Origin: Mactromeris polynyma
Taxonomy: Eukaryota > Mollusca > Bivalvia > Venerida > Mactridae
Length of the DNA stretch: 64,000 bases
NCBI GenBank assembly: GCA_032209605.1
Contig: JASFXZ010000015.1
Location: 2,356,001 to 2,420,000 of the forward strand
Direction: 5' to 3'
In this document: positions 42,901 to 54,900 of the stretch, in pieces
Layout: each line of letters starts with the position of its first letter
How positions within the stretch are numbered: position 1 is the stretch's first letter
Notes under the pieces: model-generated
What the model was told of the DNA's origin: nothing
Databases searched by the model: none
What the model saw: only the letters and a program-made list of their open reading frames with translations
Translations under genes and position numbers: made by a program

Positions 42901-45900
42901 GTAAAGTTAAGCACTTCCTGTAATTCAGGAAACTCTTATGCTGTAATTATAGTATAACATGTGTATTTGTATACAGTGATGTATAGGACGGGAGGGGGGG
43001 AATATACATGTATGTAAGGTCTTTGTACAGTAGAGACACTACTTGCTGTTGTTAATCATAGCAAGTCTTACTCAGCATATGATTTGATTAAAAAATATTT
43101 TTGTGTTTTTAGAAATTATCAGTTTCAATATACAGTAAAACCTCACTTGAATACCAACTCAATATTAAGACCCCTTTAAAATTAAGAGCACAATTTTCAA
43201 GTCCATTTTCACTGGTTTGCTCTTTATTCAACCTTGATATTAAGATCACCTCAATATTAAGAACAGTTTCAGGGGTCTCAAGGGTGGTCTTACTATAAAT
43301 GTTTTACTGAATTGTTTTAATCTTAATTCTGAGGGCATTCATTGCCCAGACTTCAAGTCACTTGCTGCAGGATTGAATCCTGCCTAGGATATAGAATTGT
43401 GATGTAGCAATATATATGCAGGAAGTCATCCAGCTGGCCTTCAGAAGGTCAGTGGTTCTACCCAGGTGTCCTCCTATGCCCTAATTAAAGGTAAAAGGGC
43501 CATGTTGGGTCTTCCTCCAATCTGATAGCTTGAACAGTCACTACATGACCCTTGCTGTTTATGTGACTTAAAGCCCCATGACAAATCAAATGCATACTAA
43601 AACACTTAGAGGCATGACTAATGTTAAAGTAGAGACATGCTAAACGTTACATCTGCTCCTATCAGCAGCAATGCAGTCTTGTATTTCTCTCTCAACGTGT
43701 TCTAACATACCCTCTGATTGTATCTTTCCATATTGGAATGTCTGAGATCTATGACAAGATAGTTGGAGTTGAACAAGGATGAAAGTGTCTGGCACTTGTT
43801 TGTGCAACAGTGCTCCTTATAGAGATCACCAAATATTTCAGAAATACAAGGCTGAGAATCTTCCACCAAATGGTGGATTCTGCTTTTGTAAAACAGACTA
43901 GCATCATATTTTAGATTGCAGTAAATCTGATGAGAAAGCCTGAGGGAAGGTTAATTGCATAATATGACCAGATTTCTACAATTCAGCTGGAAATTCAGCA
44001 GAGTTGTTTACTACCTGGATGTTTTGTAGCGCTATTTTTAGGCGGCATATTCTGACATTCCGTTTTTTTCTTCCTTTCCCATTCTTGTCCCTGGAAATAG
44101 TGGAACTTTTGAAGACAATCCTATTGAAAATTGGAATTGTGGTCTTGTAGTCAGATGGTAGAAAGGTGGTATATAATGTCAGTTGATCTTTGTTAAGAGA
44201 TGACTGTAAGCAGGTAGTCTCTGTAGTAAGATGGTTATGTAGTCATGTGGTACTTACAGAGAGGTGGTCCATGTTGGCAGCTTGAAGTATCCTGCTGGAT
44301 TCTATAGAGGTGTGCATGTCAGGCATGAGAATTTTCCATGGATTTGCAGAAATCTGCGGATTTGAAGCTGGCCGTCTTTGAGACAATTTTAGCCATCTTA
44401 TATGCTTTAAAGCCAGGAGCTTCAGCGGCCCCCTGGACCCCTTGCCGAATTTTCAGCTGATTTTGAAATTTGCTTTCTCATGCTTGGCAGGTTTACAGAA
44501 TTGATGGTTTCTGTAACCAGGTTGTTGTTATGGACCTATTTCTCTGTATGTAAGTTCTCATGTAATATTAATTGCTTGAGAATCTTAGACAATTCCCATT
44601 TAGAATACAGATTTTGTGTTGTTTGTATCAAATAATTGAATATTTTGACAGCTATAGCCTGTAGGGATATTGAAGATCACTTTTGTGCTATTCCAGTGGT
44701 ACTTTTCTTGTTCAATAATGTTCACCACGATTTGTTACTTCAGGACTTCTAGAAGCATTTGAAATTTACAGTTTGTTGACAATTGTTTTATTTAATATTA
44801 ATGTTTATAATACATTGTATGAACCTGTTCCAAGTGGGGTTTAAACCCATCTACCATTAAGTTCTGGATAAAATAGTGATTCAAATTACATTTATGGGTG
44901 AAGTGTTCTGATTTGTTTTCTGTTACAAATAAAGCAAGGTGATTGGCTGATGAATTTCGAATAGACAAATCTGATTGGCTAGTGAAATGTCATTCATCAA
45001 TATGATTGGCTATTTTGAAATTTTCTTCTTGCTGCCATGGCAATGTTAAATTTCATGGAAATAAACTCAGTGAAGAAGAACTTTATTATTGAAAATGACA
45101 ATTTGTGTTTGCTGTATATTAATATCCGTTAATTTCGTGTCACAATATGGAATTTTACATGAAAGAGAACTTTAAGAACTTTCGAGGAGGAATTGATTTA
45201 AATAACGACATCTTGAACACTTTGACAAAAACTCGTGATAAGTTGACGCGGTCAAAAAATAAAGCGATTTGGCGGCTTTCCTTTGAGGTATGTATGAGCG
45301 TGATCCCTTAAAGCATGAATAATTACCTATAGTCTTGATCCATATTTTGACCCCTTTTTTGCGCTGTATGAATTATATGCCATATTGGGGGTACTATCAT
45401 TGGCCCTTTCTCGTAGGCCTTTCTTTAATTAAAGTCTATATAGTTATATATGTTGACTTCCTTTTGATCAGGTGTCTATGACTCTTATTATAGTGTTCAT
45501 GGGCAAGAACTCTTGTATTTAATTATAACAGAGTTATTCCCTAAAATAAGAGGTGTCTGCAGGCCTTTTTATCATCAGGGAAGGCTTCCAACATAAACAG
45601 AATTGGGAAAATAGTATACTATATTGTCTAGATTACGAAAGATTAAAACTTGTTACAAAAAAAATATAAAAAAACAGTTACACTAAGCCTATGATTTAAA
45701 GATATATATTTTTTGTGAAAAGTAAAATAATTTCATACATTTAAATACACAACAAGCTAAAAATGTAGCAAAATCAACAAAAGAAAAAAATGTATCCGTT
45801 AGGAAATTGCCATTTTGGGAATGTTGATGTCTGGATTGGGAAAAACCATGTTTCTTCATTTGGAACATGGGGTTTGGCATTGCTGTCCAATTTTAATCTT

Positions 45901-48900
45901 AAATATTCTTAATAGTCATTGTTTAGGTTGATTGTCCATAGTTAATCTTAGTAACTCTTCACAGTTCTTCATGAAGAGTTCCTGGAAGGTTCTATATTTA
46001 GTAACAACCCCCAAGATAATAAAACAGAGAATGGAGATCAGATGCAGCTATTTCATTGGTCAATTTTTATATGGTGCACTGAACCAACCAATCAGAGACT
46101 TGAGTTCTTAGAGTTCCATTCTTGGAGTTATAGCCTCTGATTTTGGTAAAACGCCCACGATCAGGGTATAAATGATGTTGGTAAATAACTTTTAGCACAA
46201 CTGAACAACGTCATTTGTTACTTGCCCCTCGCTGCTGTGAGTTCGAATCCAGCCCATGATGTAGAATTTAAAAGTGAGGAAGCTTGCTTATGGAAGAAGC
46301 GTTCTTCCAAGGTGCCTACCTGGGGTTAACCACCACCCTAGCTGGAAAAGTTTCTACATGACCCTGGCTGTATGGAGTCATATATGACTTAAAGCTCCAT
46401 TACTAACAAGTCAATCAGATTTTTTATAAAAAAATAAAAGAACCTAAGTATCTGCTTCTCTTGAGTGCATATCGAGGGTTCGGTGCAAGACTACCGTAAC
46501 TCCTATATAAATATGTAGGAGTTATGATAGTCTTGTGTTGAACACTCGATATATGGCATACACCTTATTTATTGTTTGTTCCTTCTCTGGTCTATTTTGT
46601 GTTTATTTTCGACTGTGTTATTTTTGACTGAGTTCTAAATAATGTGTACATTATGGATGGAAGAAGATGTATAAGGCAGACAATGTACTCCATGTTTCTG
46701 TGTGTTAATGGATGAACATTATACTAAGTTTGACAATATGCCAGTAAATTACTGTAACATTTGTCAGTATAATAGGCTAACTGTACATTATAATTTGTGT
46801 CTATGGCTGGGACGTTCAGGCTAACTGTGCATTATAATTTGTGTCTATGGCTGGGACGTTCAGGCTAACTGTGCATTATAATTTGTGTCTATGGCTGGGA
46901 TGTTCAGGCTAACTGTTCATTATAATTTGTGTCTATGGCTGGGACGTTCAGGCTAACTGTGCATTATAATTTGTGTCTATGGCTGGGATGTTCAGGCTAA
47001 CTGTACATTATAATTTGTGTCTATGGCTGGGACGTTCAGGCTAACTGTACATTATAATTTGTGTCCATGACTGGGACGTTCAGGCTAACTGCATTATAAT
47101 TTGTGTCTATGGCTGAGATGTTCCAATGTCTCCCCATGGCTACTAAAATTTATTGTGTCAGCACGGTGCTTTGTTGGAGTTTGCGCAATTTTTTAAAACT
47201 AAATTTCAGTGATGTATGGCAGACAGTTGACCTATTCAGTGTTCCTGGGTTACCAGCCAGTCCTAACATGTTCTCCTGCTGCCCCCCTTTTATAAGGAGC
47301 TAAAAAAACTGGAAAATATTATTTTAACTAGAAAAATACGATTTTCTGACAAGCAATTAATATCGTTCTTGTTTTGTTTACCGATCTGTGCAACTGTGAG
47401 GATTATCTACACCTGTTTGACCTTGACCTGAAAGATGTTGAAAAATTCCCCAGTTTGCTGGAAAGTCGCCTTCCAAGGTTGCAGCCCCCTTCCCCCTAAG
47501 TAGAGTCAGACCCCTGGCTTTGGCACAGTGACTGGCAATCATTTAGATTCCCTTGGTGATTGTAAAAAATATAGAAAATAAAAAAAATTGTTTTTAGAAA
47601 ACTTTGAATACTTGAAGAATCTGCTATCTAATATGTCAGTTATATAGTATTGGTTTCCGATCAATAACTCTTGAGAGGATGGATGGATTCAATTCATTCG
47701 ATTACGGTTACCATCCAAAAAATATTGGAGGAGTTATGGCCCTTTTGCATACTAAATGCCCAAAGTGAGGGCATACAAGTTCTATGGACACATCTAGTTG
47801 TATTTGTAAATAAGGAATTTCTATAAAGGAATGTTATGTCACAATTTAATTTATGTTGCATAACCGTTATCAGACACTCGCAAACTTGTGACCTCAGTGA
47901 ACAGCATGATAATAAAAAATTCGAAAATGAAATAAAATTATCCCAAAATTCTCTTATCCTTTATTATCTTAGAAAAGCGTTCAGATATATGCACACACAC
48001 ATTAGTATGCTTGGCCTTATTGCTAATGTTTTGTCGTTTATTTCTATTTTTAGCCCGTGGATGATGACGACGATTTGACTACAGAACCAACAGATCAAAT
48101 TGATCAACAGAATGACGAACAAAAAAGTCCTCCCATGAGCCAGGTGAATAATTATGTTATATTTCTGTTGTCTGACTGGAATGCCTATAATCTTAGGCTT
48201 AACATATGTTTGTTTTCTGTAAGATGCTGAAAAAATGTTAGGGATTTTGTTCTTTATACGCATTTATTAGTACATTTACATAGGACATATATCAGTATAT
48301 TTGACTTAAGGAATATTTAACTGTGAAAAAATTAGGAAGAGGGGGGGGTAAGATATTAGTGTCATTTACGTAACATGAAACAGATTTTACCTTTTTAAGG
48401 CTGTACTCTTCTTCAGCTGTAAATCATTTGCGAACTGAGCTTGCATGTTATGTTCTTCTGTGACATTGGCTACGGTCATGTCCTCTACTTGTAGAGAAGT
48501 TGTCAGTTGCTTGCATATGAGTAAGTTAGAACTGGTAGATAATTAATTCCAGGAAAACTTGTTCGGCCAAATGGTTGCCGTATATGACAGAAAAATTTGC
48601 GAGTAACCTAGCATTTTGTCTGTTTGTCTACATCCCCACAGTGACACATACTTGACTTCTCCACTTCCACTGCAGGATCTATTAAAAATTCAAGTCTTAT
48701 TTCCCTGACCCAGAATGATTCAAAGTGTAAAATTCCGCCCCTGTCCCGAGTCCTCTTCTGTCTAAAGTCCCACATATCACCTCCAGCAGGCGCCCCCACA
48801 CCCCACCCGCCCCTACGCCCCTAGGAGGAAAAATGTTGATAAGCTGTGTGCATAAAAATTATTGTTAAACCTCTCTGGAGCAGACCTCTGATAAGCATCA

Positions 48901-51900
48901 ACCACTCTTCAACAGTGTTTTTAAATTTTGTGTCGTAAAATGTACTTCAGCATACAGTATGAGACATACGAAGAAGTTTGAAGTTAGATCTCATCAATTT
49001 GATTGATTGTTAGGTAACTTAGAGTTAGCTCCCTTTTGGTAGGAGCCAAAATATTGACTAAAATTCCTAAATATTTTATCTTCAAAATGCGTGTGTTTCT
49101 GCCAAATGATAAGAAAACTTTTGCATTTCGAAAGTAACATGGAGTAGAAAATGATTTATTTAGTGTTAACAGGAAAGACACAGTCTGTATAAATGATATC
49201 AACATTATCTGTTAACTTTTGATTAGTTCTAAATTTTGTCTCTTAGGAGGAGATATGATGTTCTGTTTGTTTGTTGTTTCAAATTGGTTAACATGATTAT
49301 CGGTAAAACCGATGGAAGCTCTCCGAAGTAAGTGAAAAAACATTGAACTGGGACATGCAGGCAGTATGCACATCTTCGCTTGGTAGTGAAGCTTCCCATA
49401 AATTGTCATTGAATTCGGGTCAGTGGTTGCGTAGTTGCTTAGCAAAAGCATGAGCATGATTGCGGCACGGACGGATAGACAGACGAAGCAAAGGCTATAA
49501 TTATGCCCCTCCTTTTGGGAGCATAAACACGGATGAATGAATGATTGTTAGTATGACCTCTCTAGAACAACGACCTTTGGAGTTCAAAATGTTGACTGTT
49601 CAGAGGTTATTGCTCTGGAGAGATTCAGTTGGAAATAAATACTAGGGGAAAAATTTATAATGATGTTGCAGGACTACTCTGGTGAGATTGTACTGTAATA
49701 TTTAATGATGATAACTAAATTATTGTTGTGCCTAGTGCCGTTTTTTCTAAGTTTTTACCTAGGAAAAAATTGATGATGTTGTTGAAGAGAGGTTGTAGCT
49801 TAAGAGAGGTTGTAGCTTAAGAGAGGTTGTAGCTTAAGAGAGGTTGTAGCTTAAGAGAGGGTGGCTGAGGAGAGGTTGTAGCTTAAGAGAGGGTGGCTGA
49901 GGAGAGGTTGTAGCTTAAGAGAGGGTGGCTGAGGAGAGGTTGTAGCTTAAGAGAGGGTGGCTGAGGAGAGGTTGTAGCTTAAGAGAGGATGGCTGAGGAG
50001 AGGTTGTAGCTTAAGAGAGGGTGGCTGTGGAGAGGTTGGGGTTTATTGTATTTATTTGGTAGGCTTCTGTTCTGTTCTGTTGATTTATCACTGCCTCACT
50101 GTCAAGGAAATTTGTTAATAATTCATGCGAACTTCTATTTGTGAGCAAAATAGTGAAAATAAAAAATGGTGAAGCATTCGTCTATAAATCAGTAAAACCT
50201 CTTATTTAAGTGTTGGAAACCACTGATTAGTGATACTATCTTAACCAGTTTTAATTCTGTATTCCTGTGCACTAATTCAGTTATCTGGTGATGTATTCAC
50301 CCAGTATCAGATTCTAATGGATAAACATTTAATTGATTGTACAGTGCATTAGCTCCCAAAGTCAGTATTCTCTAGAACAACAAACTCTCTTCAGTCTGTA
50401 TGAAAAATTGGCTTCCAGTTTAACCTCTCTTTAGCAACAACCTCTCACCAACAGCCAGTGGGGAAATTTGCTTCCAGTTTAACCTCTCTTCAGCATCAAC
50501 CTCTCAACAACAGCCAGTAGGGGAAATTTGCTTCCAATTAAACCTGTCGCAACAACCTCTCCCCAACAGCCAGTAAGGAAAATTTGCTTCCAATTAAACC
50601 TGTCTACAGCAACAACCTCTCCCCAACAGCCAGTAAGGAAAATTTGCTTCCCATTAAACCTGTCTACAGCAACAACCTCTCCCCAACAGCCAGTAAGGAA
50701 AATTTGCTTCCAATTTAACCTTCCTTTAGCAACAACCTCTCAACAACAGCCAGTAGGGGAATGTACTGTCAATTTAACCTTCCTTTAGCAACAACCTCTC
50801 AACAACAGCCAGTAGGGGAAATAACTGTCAATTTAACCTTCCTTTAGCAACAACCTCTCAACAACAGCCTGTAGGGGAAATAACTGTCAATTTAACCTTC
50901 CTTTAGCAACAACCTCTCAACAACAGCCTGTAGGGGAAATAACTGTCAATTTAACCTTCCTTTAACAACAACCTCTCAGCAACAGCCAGTAGGGAATATC
51001 ACTGCCAATTCAACCTCTCTTTGGCAATAACTGGATTTTAATTGCCTTGTTTCTGTTTTGTCAATAGGAAAAAATGAAAGTTATGGAAGAAACACAAGAA
51101 TGGCATGAAGACCCCATACCAGGTATGGGAGTGACGCAGGAATCCTCTACTGATGAATCAGATACTGAAAGTGAAAGTGAATATACAAAGCCAGGTAAGC
51201 ATGTGGTTGATATTACTGTGGCTGTTTTTTCTAGGTGCTAAATTGCAGAAACAAGTATAACAACTTTTTTAAGCTCGCATGATCATGAAGAGCTATTAGG
51301 ATCATTGTCTGTGCAGCGGCGTCTCTCAGTCTTCGTCAAGTTGTCTGTCATCTTCTGCTAACCATTGAATGGAGTTTGTCCAAACTTCTCAAGAAAGGAC
51401 AATATATCTATGAGGAACACAACAAATTGGTCAATGGCACTTCCTGGATTCAAACCCGGGTCTACAGATTGCCGGTCTGTTATGCTAACCACTACACCAC
51501 AGCAACCTAACGTCATTCGCGGGTAAATTTAAGTTATAAAGTTGATTAAGGTTCACTACACTTTGGACGAAGTAAAGTCTTGTTTTGAGGAACACGAAAA
51601 ATTGATCAATGGTGCTACCAGACTATAATTGTAAGTTTCTCTGACTTAATATCTTGCAATCTGTGAAGCATGTTTGGGCATCGTGCAGATGATTCTGTTT
51701 GCATGTATCTCTCACTTTTTCAAAGTGAAATGCCAAAATGGATATGAAATAAACTCATTGATGAGTAAGCGAATATGTTTCTCAATGCAGTTTTCATGAA
51801 TATTTTAGATTGAAATTGCTTCAAAGACTAAAGTATTGATTCACAGAACAAGTTTTTTTCAGCTGTGTTGTAGCTGTTATTCGGCATTCTCCTTACAAAA

Positions 51901-54900
51901 AGTACCTTTCCACCAATGAAGATCTTCCCTAAGTGTCAGTCTGAAATAAATTTGATGAAAATCTGTCCAGAAATAACAAAAATAGTTTCTCTGACGTCAG
52001 CCCAAAATGAATGTTTACGAAATGTTTTATAGCTTTTTATACAATGATCTATTTTTCTGTGTATGTTTACATCCTGCATTTGCTATTTTTCCCTGTCAAA
52101 ATTTCTACTCATGTGACATTTTCCAAATATGGAGAAAATTGCTTCTGAAGCTCTTACGAGGATGTCATTGATAATGTGGAATTATACCTTTTTTATTCGA
52201 ACAATAATCTAATATGGAGATGGATTTTATAGAATATCAATACAATTCAAGAAGTCTTGTTTGTTAACCAAACAGTGTCAACAGGAATTTTATGCCCAAT
52301 TTATTTATCTGTCGTCTTGGAGATTGATGTGAGTTTTAGTCATAACCATTGGCTAGGTAATGAAAATGGCTGCTTGATAATTGACATTGCTTAGAGGGGC
52401 TGAAAATGATGTTCAGAAGCATTTTGGTGTCTCCATTTAGCAACACATCGTAATATGGGATAAACACCAGTTAAGACTTTTTAAATATTAATTTTCTACA
52501 AGCGAACATAGATATTGTTGATATATTTTCCTCTATATATCAATGTAGCTTGGCCATCAATGACACCCCTGATAGACATTCTCGACAGCTCTCAGATATT
52601 TCTGTACCATTTCGTAACTCTACGAACATCCTCTAGTGTATGTCAAGCGGAGCACTATGTGACAAAATTCAACATTTTGTGCGGTCAAAAAAAAGTTCTC
52701 GTAAAACGGATTATAACTTCAATAATTTAGATAAATTCACATAAGAAATGGATTATCGTTGTCATTTCTAGTTAAAAACTCACATATTTCAGTCTTCATA
52801 TAGCTTAAATATTAGATTCTAATCCCATTTCATCAGCACTCCAGCGTTCACGCCGCCATACTGTTTTCATCATAATGGTATTTTCAAAAGAAGTGCCTTA
52901 CGAACACCTGAGGCACTGGACGTAGTTGGCCGAGGTTTTCCGAAAGCCCTGATAGATTACCTGTTAAATATTTATATTTCAGCTCGGCCTGATACTTTGC
53001 TGAATGGCGCTAGGAAAAAGAAGAAAATTTCAGCGACCAATAATTTGTTGACCCCTGACTCCACTGATGATCTAGTTGAAGGGGTCGATAATATTCCGAC
53101 ACCAGATGACCTTGAGACGCCTAGTGACCTTGACGGGGAGCTGGAATGGGAAGGTAAGGTTTTTAAGCCTCTGCTTATGAATTATAATCGGGGAAATATA
53201 GGCAGTATCTTAGGGTGGGTCGCATGGTCAGTAATGCTGTCTGTTTATTCTTTCAAAAACTATTGTGGCGTGAACTACTTCCACACTTTTGAAGGGATTC
53301 TAATGAAACGTTATATGCATGACGTGTGGATGTGTCTTACGACATTTTCACAGTCAGTCCATGCATTTAATATTCCATGCATTTAATATTCCATATTGTT
53401 ACATTTCCAAAACTGACTTACTTATTTGTTAATTAGGACAAAATATAAAATGAGTCCCACCTACTATGCTCTTCATTTTTTGGCGCAGTCGAACTAACTG
53501 GCTTTGCTAATCAGTGTTGTGTAAACCAATCAAATCTTATGTCAACCTCTTAACTAACTTCTCTTCAACCAAACAACGTTTGTAACCTTCACGCGGATTG
53601 GTTAACCTTTCGATAAGGGGTACGTTACCTAGAATTTCATTGAATTTACCAAAATCAATTTTGGATCTGGAGTGACCAGCAATCGTAACATATCATTTTT
53701 TCATGTTGCACATCAAATCTTAACCTTGACATTGCGCCGACCATCTTTTGTAAAGATATTTCTTGTTTCAGAATACGTGCCATTTTGATTTTATTATTTA
53801 TTTATTTATTTATTATTATCTTGTTTATTTTGACTTACATAGATGACACACCTATAACACCAGCATCTGATTCGAAGAAATTTGTTGAATATCGAGACGA
53901 CGAGGCTGAGCGAGAGAAATACGAGAATACAAAGTTCCGCAAAGTTGAAATTGCCGGCAAGGATTACCGCGTCGATATGAAAGTTATAGAACCCTATAAG
54001 AAGGTTCTCTCACACGGAGGTAAGTGGAAATAAGTTTCAATTGATAGATATGCTGGTTGGATTCTTGTTCATTTATGTTCTGATTTTAACCCAATGAAGA
54101 AATTCTTATAAAAATGAATGTAGTCGGACCGCATTCATTCGAATTCATCAGGTCTGAGATTTTATTTCGAATAATACATGGTTTAGAATAGCCCATTTCA
54201 ATACAATGTGCATAAGAATACATCGGTACCTGACATTTATTTTGGATGACACCCAAGTATCCAGATAGAAGGTTGTCAAATAAACGAGGTCCAACTGTAT
54301 GTTGGTAGGATAAAACTGTCTAATACAATCTGGAATAAGGGGGCTGGCTGCCTTGGCTAAGTGGTTATGGTCACTCTTCGATTCATTTGCCTCTCATTGC
54401 TACAGGTTCAAATCCCACTTGGTGTGTAGAATTTGTAGGTTAGGAAAGTACCCAAATGGCTTGTGGAAGGTCGGTGCTTCTTCCCAGTTGCCTCCTTGTG
54501 TCCAAAATAATGTTCAAAGGAGCACTCAAGGTCACACTTCACGAACATTCAATAAAGCAGCTGGTAACAGTACCTCTGGCCATATTTAAGGGTGGCCTTT
54601 ACACAAGTATTAAATTATTCATGTTTCTTTACAAGAATGTATGCGTTGTATGAAGACATACCAGTATTTTGAAATCGGTTGCCAAGAATTTTTACAGTGA
54701 ACAATTAAGCTCCAGATTCCTTTGGCATCTAGATATTTTAGCCACTCTGACTTTATGTCCTAAATAAAACTATTTCCATCACCTGTAGTATATTTGTGTC
54801 TTGCATTGCTGATGTTTTGAAGAAGTTTTAAGACTGAGCTAAATTTTACCTTTCTTTCAGGTTACTATGGAGACGGCCTGAATGCTATTATTTTATTTTG

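Noticed and set aside
43920..43950. Hammerhead ribozyme core (CTGATGAG followed by GAAA)
   Set aside because: No stem II between the two core parts and no pairing arms.
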